Assembly (NCBI GenBank): GCA_030037575.1
Contig: JASHRB010000171.1
Coordinates: forward strand, 1-5,037
Direction: 5' to 3'
Length of the DNA: 5,037 bases
From: Candidatus Sulfotelmatobacter sp.
GTDB lineage: Bacteria; Acidobacteriota; Terriglobia; Terriglobales; Acidobacteriaceae
The notes under the pieces were generated by a model. It did not search any database and was not told the DNA's origin. It saw only the letters and a list, made by a program, of their open reading frames with translations. Positions 1 to 5,037 of this stretch are shown here, piece by piece. Each line of letters begins with the position of its first letter. Within the stretch, counting starts at the first letter, position 1. A program made the translations under genes and the position numbers.

Positions 1-2031
1 GCTTATGCGCAGCAGTTGGCCGGGGCGGCGCCGGTTCCGTCGCACACCTATGTTGACGGTCTACCCTCAACCAATCTTCCACCCGCCGCAGTCATCGATA
101 CGGTGGCGGTAAACCGGGATCCGTTCTCTTCCGAATACGCCGATGGCGACCAGAACCGAGTCGAAATAACAACGCGCTCGCCGGAGCGCAAGTGGCACAT
201 CAGCCTTGGGGGAAGTTCGATTGGGCTTGGCGGAGACTCCGCTATGGGATCTCATCTCGGCTCGTCATCAAAATGGACTTCTCCCATTCTGAGCGGTCCC
301 ATCCCGTATGCGCCGCTAGCTTTCTCATTGCAGGCAAACTTCAGCTCCAACTGGTCGCAGCAACTGGTCCAACCCGTGAGCGCCGGAGGCTCGCCCTCGA
401 TTTCTCAAATCTCGACTGGTGGAAACTCCAATTCGGAGTCCTTCAATCTCTACTACTCGGGACACGAAAGCACGCGCGCCTACGTCTCGCTTTATCGGTC
501 CGAGGCAACAGCGGAGAACTCAGGCGTGGGTGGACTCACGGTTGTGCAGGCAGGCAGTGGGACCGGTTTCGAATCCGACGGAATTCGCGGCTTCCTGCAA
601 AATTCCGGAACCAACTGGGTTGAGCGCAGCGCGATTATGGTCGAGCGCAAAACATTCAGTTCTGCGGCAAACGATACGGACATTGGTTACGACATTCCCG
701 GCTATTTTGTCTCTGGTGGTGCGCCAATCGCGGACGAGCATAGCGTCAAAGACCGCTGGGTGTGGAAGACGGTTTTCCAGTCCACATGGAAACACCATGC
801 CTGGGAGTGCGGCTTCACCATTTCCCACAGCACGGATTTGGATCAACAAACCCCGAATCCTGCCGGCCAAATGTGGTTCCCGACCATTGCCGATTACGAC
901 GCGGCACTCAGCGGCGCTCCCACCGGCACATGGATCGGAGCCAGATACAGCGGCTTGGGTTTGTACGGCAGCACGGTCGCGTCGCCGTTCTTTCATACCG
1001 ATCTTTGGCACACTTCGCGTTTTGTGATCCGCGGAGGAATACGCACCGATTATCAATCGCTCGCGGGCATCGAAGTTTCGCCGAGGCTCTCAGCCACCGC
1101 GCAGGTGCACGGGTTCATTCTTCGGCAGGGGGCCGGGCTGTTCGTGCACGAATGGCCCAGCAGCATCTTTTTTCAGGCGATGCGCGACAATGCCCTCGAT
1201 CCCTTCGTCGCCAGCGGCGTTGTCTTGCCGCCGGATGGAACAGGAGTGCCGACGTCCGGCATTCGGGAGCAGATCATTACGCACCTGGCTCCCGGGATCG
1301 AGAGACCGCGCGATGTAATGTTGAGAAGCAGTATCGAGCGTCCGCTGGGAAGTTTTGATGCAGGCTTTGAATTCACTTGGGTGGATGGCAAGCATTTGCT
1401 CGGTTGCCGGCGAATTCCAGACACTTCAGGCTGGCTCGACCTTTTGGAATCCAATCGCGATCTTCGCCGCACCGAGCTGCATCCTCGGCTTCGTTACAAG
1501 TGGAGAGGGCAGGCTCTGACTGCGAATTACGAGTGGATTCATTCGCGCGACGATACGGATGGGCCATTTTCCTATGCCGAGTTCTACAACGATCTTGCCG
1601 CGGAGTGGGCCAGAAGCACGGGCATACCCGCTCACAACGCGAGCTTAATCGGCAATCTGAACCTTCCGCACTCTTTCTTTCTGACGATTGTGGGTTCGAT
1701 TCACAGCTCATCTCCATACAACGTCACTACCGGCCGGGACATCGACAATGACGGCCTCTTTAATGATCGAGGCGGGCTCTTGCGCAATAGCGGCAACGGC
1801 CCTAACTATCGTTCGGTGTCACTTTACGGCTCCCGCCGAATCAGCTTTGACCGACTGCTGCATCGGTATCGAAAAGGGAGCGGCATCAACATGGGTCTTG
1901 AAGTGGACGATCTTCTAGGAAACCGCAATTACCTGACTCTGGAAGCGGTAGAAGACTCGCCTCTTTTCGGCCAGCCATTATCGGCCCTGCCCGGCCGCAC
2001 CGCCCGTCTGTGGTTTAACCTGGGAGAATAG
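1..2031 (+). CDS. TonB-dependent receptor, Oar-like type, 5'-truncated by the window edge
   Basis: This is an outer-membrane receptor that would import a ligand using energy from the TonB-ExbBD complex; the ligand is unknown. The frame is open from base 1 (AYAQQLAG...), so the TTG at base 16 is only the first start-like codon and the true start lies upstream. Counting from that TTG, residues 13-54 are the distal part of the plug, with VDGLPSTNLPP, the hallmark VNRDPFSSEY and VEITTRSP. Residues from about 58 to 671 are beta-barrel: alternating polar and hydrophobic strands rich in Ser, Gly and aromatics, with no helical membrane segments. Near the end come DIDNDGLFNDR (575-585) and GNGPNY, then NYLTLEAVEDSPLFGQP and PGRTARLWFNLGE. 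These are late-barrel signatures of the large acidobacterial receptors, from family knowledge. The signal peptide, any carboxypeptidase-regulatory-like domain and the proximal plug are off the window. There is no internal stop or frameshift. The last residue is Glu rather than the usual aromatic. The gene ends TAG and is followed by a long gap. Confidence 0.9.
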   Translation, partial: AYAQQLAGAAPVPSHTYVDGLPSTNLPPAAVIDTVAVNRDPFSSEYADGDQNRVEITTRSPERKWHISLGGSSIGLGGDSAMGSHLGSSSKWTSPILSGPIPYAPLAFSLQANFSSNWSQQLVQPVSAGGSPSISQISTGGNSNSESFNLYYSGHESTRAYVSLYRSEATAENSGVGGLTVVQAGSGTGFESDGIRGFLQNSGTNWVERSAIMVERKTFSSAANDTDIGYDIPGYFVSGGAPIADEHSVKDRWVWKTVFQSTWKHHAWECGFTISHSTDLDQQTPNPAGQMWFPTIADYDAALSGAPTGTWIGARYSGLGLYGSTVASPFFHTDLWHTSRFVIRGGIRTDYQSLAGIEVSPRLSATAQVHGFILRQGAGLFVHEWPSSIFFQAMRDNALDPFVASGVVLPPDGTGVPTSGIREQIITHLAPGIERPRDVMLRSSIERPLGSFDAGFEFTWVDGKHLLGCRRIPDTSGWLDLLESNRDLRRTELHPRLRYKWRGQALTANYEWIHSRDDTDGPFSYAEFYNDLAAEWARSTGIPAHNASLIGNLNLPHSFFLTIVGSIHSSSPYNVTTGRDIDNDGLFNDRGGLLRNSGNGPNYRSVSLYGSRRISFDRLLHRYRKGSGINMGLEVDDLLGNRNYLTLEAVEDSPLFGQPLSALPGRTARLWFNLGE

Positions 2032-2126
2032 TAAGAATCCGGCCTCATGGCCCGTCATCTGGGCCTCCAACTCAAACTTGCGAGCAACTCCCGTGTGGGC
2101 ACAGCCTACATCGCTGCGTGTCCACC

Positions 2127-2167
2127 GTGTGCATTATTTTGCTCGTTGTCTGTTATCGATTGCACAC
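2127..2167. repeat. Spaced inverted repeat GTGTGCA / TGCACAC
   Basis: Two perfect 7-base inverted arms, GTGTGCA at 2127-2133 and TGCACAC at 2161-2167, are separated by 27 bases. The arm centres are 34 bases apart, close to three helical turns, so this could be a paired operator half-site or the base of an RNA stem-loop. An inverted pair of this length and spacing has a fair chance of arising randomly in a gap this size, so function is only a possibility. Confidence 0.3.
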
Positions 2168-2320
2168 AAATAGGGTGTTTCGACAGCCACATCAGTAATT
2201 TGCCGTTCACTGCGTTTGGCACATTGGATGCTGTTTTCTCTCTCGGCCACCCGCGATTTTGTCCGCCAATCAGCGATGCCTTCCTTGGTACCGGTCGCGT
2301 GAGCAAACCACCAGATCGCT

Positions 2321-2339
2321 CGGACGGATTCTCCGTTCG
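2321..2339 (+). promoter_or_regulatory. Short hairpin just upstream of the candidate start codon
   Basis: CGGACGGA (2321-2328), loop TTC, then TCCGTTCG (2332-2339) form an 8-base-pair stem with one G-U wobble. It ends 10 bases before the ATG at 2350, where a Shine-Dalgarno sequence would normally lie. No T-run follows, so it is not a standard intrinsic terminator. If transcribed, it could limit ribosome access to that start; it could also be incidental. Confidence 0.3.
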
Positions 2340-2349
2340 GCTACTAAGT

Positions 2350-2946
2350 ATGAGGAACTGGGCGCCACATAGAAGGTTCGAAGGGAAGCGCGGCTTGCAA
2401 TTGGTGTGGGTGTTGCTCTTATCGATAGCGGCCCGCGCTCAGACACCTATCACTGATTCGACAAATAACTCTCCGGCAAATCATGTTCCTTCTGCGGCTA
2501 GCTCCAGCCTTTTCGAGTCGCCCCGGGCAATCGGCGATTGTGGCTGCGCCAGTGATGCCGCCGCCTGCGCCATACAGCAAGAAACTGGCCCCAACGCTTC
2601 CTTCTCTGCACCGGCTGAAGTCGATAACGGCCACCGCGTGCTCGACAGAAAGTTCATTGTTTTTCACAGCCTGAATACGCTCGCCATGGTCGCCGATATA
2701 GAGAGCACGGCGCACGCTCTAGCCGGAAAATCCGGAGCGGTGGAGTTAAACCCGCTCTTCGGCCCGCATCCAACGCGCGCCCGAATGTACGGCATTGGAG
2801 TGCCCGTGAATGCCTTCACACTTTTTCTGAGTCACCGAGCCAAAAAGATTGCCCCACGGCGGAGGCTATGGGAACTCGCTCCGGCAATGACCATGGCAAT
2901 CCATGCCGGCGCGGTCACCAATAACCTCGTGGCGGCGCACCCCTGA
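2350..2946 (+). CDS. Small exported/membrane protein of unknown function with D-x-E and E-x-NPL motifs
   Basis: I do not recognise a named family with certainty. The 198-residue product starts with a basic n-region (residues 1-14), a hydrophobic stretch LQLVWVLLLSIA (16-27) and an ARA|Q signal-peptidase-like site at 30/31. A low-complexity Ser/Ala/Asn/Pro segment follows, with three close cysteines (64, 66, 73). The core, from about 100, has a weak hydrophobic helix around 102-116 ending in DIESTAH (116-122), then ELNPLFGPHPTRARMY (132-147). A second hydrophobic segment lies near 148-161, a basic patch at 163-172 (RAKKIAPRRR), and a last segment at 174-193 containing H185. The D-x-E-S-T and E-x-NPLFG pattern recalls small acidobacterial membrane proteins and, more loosely, DUF5658-type proteins; that is recall, not a search. 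The start is uncertain: ATG 2350 has no clear Shine-Dalgarno sequence. In-frame TTG 2395 has AAGGGA 8 bases upstream but would remove the basic n-region. GTG 2299 and ATG 2047 give unlikely extensions. Confidence 0.72.
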   Translation: MRNWAPHRRFEGKRGLQLVWVLLLSIAARAQTPITDSTNNSPANHVPSAASSSLFESPRAIGDCGCASDAAACAIQQETGPNASFSAPAEVDNGHRVLDRKFIVFHSLNTLAMVADIESTAHALAGKSGAVELNPLFGPHPTRARMYGIGVPVNAFTLFLSHRAKKIAPRRRLWELAPAMTMAIHAGAVTNNLVAAHP

Positions 2947-2959
2947 TGGATTGATGGAT
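2944..2959. repeat. Perfect tandem duplication of TGATGGAT
   Basis: TGATGGAT occurs twice head to tail at 2944-2951 and 2952-2959. The first copy begins with the TGA stop codon of the small membrane protein gene. The second copy's TGA is out of frame with the first, eight bases on, so it gives no back-up stop in that frame. It is most simply a replication-slippage product at a gene end. Confidence 0.6.
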
Positions 2960-3127
2960 TACCCATTTTCCCCCATCGGGACGAAACACGAAAGTGCTAT
3001 CCGAGAGGCCGAGGATCGAACCCAACCCCACCCCGCACCGCTTAGCGGTTTGGCACCGCATAAACATTGAGGTCCAGCGATCCAGTGTGAACACATGAAG
3101 CCTTGGTGACAAAAAAGGAGGGGCGGA
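2947..3127. other. Intergenic gap between convergent genes
   Basis: These 181 bases lie between two genes whose 3' ends face each other, so the region needs terminators rather than promoters. No stem followed by a T-run is clear on either strand. It contains a C-rich tract (3021-3034), the ACCGC/GCGGT pairing at 3037-3059, and an A6 run at 3111-3116 that reads as T6 just after the transporter stop on the minus strand. No convincing gene is present. Confidence 0.65.
3037..3059. repeat. ACCGC-GCGGT-ACCGC set giving two mutually exclusive hairpins
   Basis: ACCGC (3037-3041), GCGGT (3045-3049) and ACCGC (3055-3059) lie in a row. The middle arm can pair with the left arm (loop TTA) or with the right arm (loop TTGGC), five base pairs either way. 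The stems are short and no T-run follows, so they are at most part of a weak bidirectional termination signal between the convergent genes. Confidence 0.35.
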
Positions 3128-5037
3128 TCACTTGCCGCTGGCAATCGCCGGTGCACCACGTGCGGTGGTCAGCCCTCCAGGCCACCAGTTCCAATCGCCG
3201 GCAACGCGAAGAAGCGCAGGTCCAATCACAATGCGAACGAGTGTTGCGTCAATGAGCACTGCTATAGCCAGCGTAAATCCGAGCATCTTAATCACCAGGA
3301 AATTTCCGAACGTGAATGCCGCAAATACCACAATCATAATTGCCGCGGCACTGGTAATCAGTCCTGCGGTTTTGGCAATCCCCTCGGGGATCGCCTCCGA
3401 TTCACCCAGCCCGCTCCTTCTCGCCTCCAGGACTCGCGCCACCAAAAATACTTCGTAATCCATGCTCAGGCCGAAGACAATCGCAAATGCGACGATCGGC
3501 ACAATGGGAAATATGCTACCCGTACCTTCATGAACTCCAAAGAAGCGAACTCCGTGTCCCTCCTGAAACACCAGAACCAACACCCCGAAGGAAGCCGCAA
3601 CCGACAGCAAATTCAGAACAATGGCCTTCACTGCAGCGAACAGCGATCGGAAGCCGCCCAGCAGGGCCGCGAGCGTACCTCCAACCACCAGCGCCAATAC
3701 CGAAGCGAAGCGGTCCTTGACAATGGTTTGATAATCGGCAGTGAGCGCGGGAATGCCTCCAATGTGCAGCCTAGAGCCGGGCACTCCCGTAAGCAGTGGC
3801 GCGCCGTCCTTTCTCAGCTCCCGCACCCAATTGACTTGATCGTTCAAGGTAACGGATGTCGCAGGTAAGACTTCAAGCAATGCCGCCCGCCCGTCACGGC
3901 TCAGAAAAGCTCGACGCGTGTCACGCGAAATGTTGCTGAGTTGAGACCGGTCACTCTGTGTAATGGAGGTGAGAGAGATTACGCGGCCGGAACGAGGATC
4001 GCTCGCGAGCCGCTTGCTGAAACGGTCGAGGACATTCCAGCCTACGTCGGTTTGCACAATCGAATCGGTCGGCAGTTCGAGAATCACACGCAACGAGTAC
4101 ACGATGCCGACCCGATCCATTCCTTCGAGAGCGTGAAGCGCACGCACCGATTCCGCCTGTGAAGGCAGCCAATCCCCTCTGGGGACGTTGGTGTCGAGCC
4201 GTGCGGCTTGCGCGGCCAGCAGAAGCAAGGGTGCACCCGCCAGAAGCATGGCCAGCCAGGGATGGGCAACCACCACATTTCCCCATCGCCTCCAACGGTT
4301 TTTCCTGCGTGCCGCCCGACTCGCATCCAGATTTGCAAGAAACGGCACCTGGCCGGCATTGATGCGCGGACCGAGAGCGGCCAGCAACGCCGGAACGAGG
4401 CTGACGGACAGCAATAGACTCGTTCCCGCCACCAGAAACCCAGCGATACCGATGGAACGGATTTCACTGATGGGGACGGTCAAGAGAGCGAGGAATCCGA
4501 TGGCCACGGTCGAGGCTGAAATCAGGAGTGTACGACCTGCCTGGCGTCCCGCAATGGACGAGCATTTGAATCTGTTTTGCTCGGTGGCAATCACCTCCCG
4601 GAAACGGCTGACCATCAGCAGCGCGTAGTCGATTCCCAAACCCAGCCCAAGCATCGTGGATAAATTCTGAACCAGGATGGACAAGTGCCAGTGCAGGGCC
4701 AGGAATCCCGCAATCGCCAGAGCGGTCGCGATGGCAAGCTGACCGATAACGACTGGAATCAGCGCCGCCACCAGACTTCCGAAAGCCATCAACAGAAGTG
4801 CGAGGGTGGCAGGAACCACCAGAGTCTCGGCGTGTTGCACGTCGTCCGCGCTGGCTTTCCGAATGTCGAAGTTAAGTGGCGTCTCTCCCGTCAGTTCGAG
4901 CTTCACCTTCGCATAGCGGCGTCGCAATTGGTCTTGAAGAGAGTTCTCCAGTTCGTGAAGCTTAGGGACGAGTGACTCCACCGGCCCCTCGGTCGATGCG
5001 AGTCCCACCAGAACAAAAGTTCCCCCTCCCTTGCCCA
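3128..5037 (-). CDS. MMPL-family RND transporter, 5'-truncated by the window edge
   Basis: This is an inner-membrane, proton-driven exporter of the RND superfamily, MmpL/YdfJ-like; members move lipids or hydrophobic compounds and the substrate here is unknown. The frame is open to the right edge, so the GTG at 5008 is an internal codon. Counting from it, 1-55 is the end of the first periplasmic domain and 61-212 holds TM2-TM6, including FGSLVAA and GLGIDYALLMVSRF with D127-Y128. A basic cytoplasmic loop follows (213-249), then TM7 (about 250-268). The second periplasmic domain is about 270-432, with LP at 281-282 and GGIPALTADY at 417-426. TM8-TM12 span about 433-601, with GLSMDYEVFLVAR and D517-Y518. 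The tail has GDWNWWPGG. The two Asp-Tyr pairs, in TM4 and TM10, match the proton-relay pairs known in MmpL3, so the pump looks intact. About 635 residues are visible; YdfJ/MmpL-type members are usually somewhat above 700, so TM1 and most of the first periplasmic domain are missing. No adaptor or outer-membrane partner gene is visible. The gene converges on the small protein gene. Confidence 0.93.
   Translation of the reverse strand, partial: GKGGGTFVLVGLASTEGPVESLVPKLHELENSLQDQLRRRYAKVKLELTGETPLNFDIRKASADDVQHAETLVVPATLALLLMAFGSLVAALIPVVIGQLAIATALAIAGFLALHWHLSILVQNLSTMLGLGLGIDYALLMVSRFREVIATEQNRFKCSSIAGRQAGRTLLISASTVAIGFLALLTVPISEIRSIGIAGFLVAGTSLLLSVSLVPALLAALGPRINAGQVPFLANLDASRAARRKNRWRRWGNVVVAHPWLAMLLAGAPLLLLAAQAARLDTNVPRGDWLPSQAESVRALHALEGMDRVGIVYSLRVILELPTDSIVQTDVGWNVLDRFSKRLASDPRSGRVISLTSITQSDRSQLSNISRDTRRAFLSRDGRAALLEVLPATSVTLNDQVNWVRELRKDGAPLLTGVPGSRLHIGGIPALTADYQTIVKDRFASVLALVVGGTLAALLGGFRSLFAAVKAIVLNLLSVAASFGVLVLVFQEGHGVRFFGVHEGTGSIFPIVPIVAFAIVFGLSMDYEVFLVARVLEARRSGLGESEAIPEGIAKTAGLITSAAAIMIVVFAAFTFGNFLVIKMLGFTLAIAVLIDATLVRIVIGPALLRVAGDWNWWPGGLTTARGAPAIASGK

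Larger units (their letters stand above)
2032..2349. other. Probable intergenic region between receptor gene and small membrane protein gene
   Basis: These 318 bases separate the receptor stop codon from the most likely start of the next gene. The downstream frame stays open back to an ATG at 2047. However, the 101 residues it would add (rich in Cys, Phe, Pro and His, no domain, no signal peptide, placed ahead of a good signal peptide) look like translated noncoding DNA. I found no convincing -35/-10 pair and no stem followed by a T-run. The structures I can point to are a weak GGCCC/GGGCC pairing at 2049-2065, a spaced inverted repeat at 2127-2167 and a hairpin at 2321-2339. A promoter for the downstream gene probably lies here, since the gap is long. 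Confidence 0.6.

Noticed and set aside
520..1056. 178-residue open frame on the minus strand inside the receptor gene
   Set aside because: It is antisense to a clearly coding beta-barrel, has no domain or signal, and is the kind of shadow frame expected in GC-rich coding DNA. The same holds for the other frames inside the receptor and MMPL genes.
2049..2065. GGCCC-GTCATCT-GGGCC hairpin 17 bases after the receptor stop, as a terminator
   Set aside because: The stem is only five base pairs and no T-run follows.
2047..2349. A 101-residue N-terminal extension of the small protein from ATG 2047
   Set aside because: It places a Cys/Phe/Pro/His-rich, domain-free stretch in front of a good signal peptide and lacks a convincing ribosome-binding site. 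The frame is open probably by chance.
3000..3036. tRNA-like T-arm on the minus strand (GGGTTCGATCC)
   Set aside because: The T-stem would need three G-U pairs, no matching 5' acceptor arm (CGAGAGG) or anticodon arm lies at the right distance, and no CCA follows.
2915..3112. Small minus-strand open frame of 65 residues across the convergent gap
   Set aside because: It overlaps the end of the small protein gene, has no recognisable motif or ribosome-binding site, and its residue composition looks random.
3111..3134. Strong Shine-Dalgarno-like AAAAAAGGAGGGG followed by a TTG on the plus strand
   Set aside because: The frame it would open (to 3458) is fully antisense to the conserved C-terminus of the MMPL transporter and gives a low-complexity, unrecognisable product.
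3111..3138. Intrinsic terminator for the MMPL gene: GCGG/CCGC stem at 3123-3138 plus T6 on the minus strand
   Set aside because: The stem has only four base pairs, overlaps the stop codon, and is separated from the T-run by six bases, so it is too weak to annotate as a terminator.
1..5037. A single multi-gene system linking receptor, small protein and MMPL exporter
   Set aside because: The exporter is on the opposite strand, the other two genes are 318 bases apart, and none carries a domain that implies a shared substrate. Co-occurrence in other genomes would be needed to revive the idea.

Overview
The window holds three protein genes: the 3' part of a TonB-dependent outer-membrane receptor gene (+ strand, cut by the left edge), a small exported or membrane protein gene (+ strand, complete), and most of an RND-superfamily MMPL transporter gene (- strand, cut by the right edge). 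Base composition looks moderately GC-rich, with no obvious break in character between genes. The receptor is of the Oar-like type that is greatly expanded in Acidobacteriota. The small protein's core also resembles uncharacterised proteins I associate with that phylum. A soil acidobacterium is therefore the best guess for the source, by inference and without a marker gene to prove it.

Layout: bases 1-2031 encode the distal half of the plug and the whole beta-barrel of the receptor. Bases 2032-2349 are a probable 318-base intergenic region with a spaced inverted repeat and a short hairpin. Bases 2350-2946 encode a 198-residue protein with a signal peptide and a conserved membrane-associated core. 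Bases 2947-3127 are the gap between two convergent genes. Bases 3128-5037 encode the MMPL transporter, which lacks only its N-terminal membrane helix and most of its first periplasmic domain.

How the genes work together: nothing in the sequence ties the three into one pathway. The receptor and the transporter are both envelope transport proteins, but they face each other on opposite strands, and the small gene sits 318 bases behind the receptor gene with no sign of translational coupling. I see no RNA gene, insertion sequence, CRISPR array, integration site or defence system. The least explained element is the small protein: it has a recognisable conserved core, no known function, and a start codon that is hard to assign.
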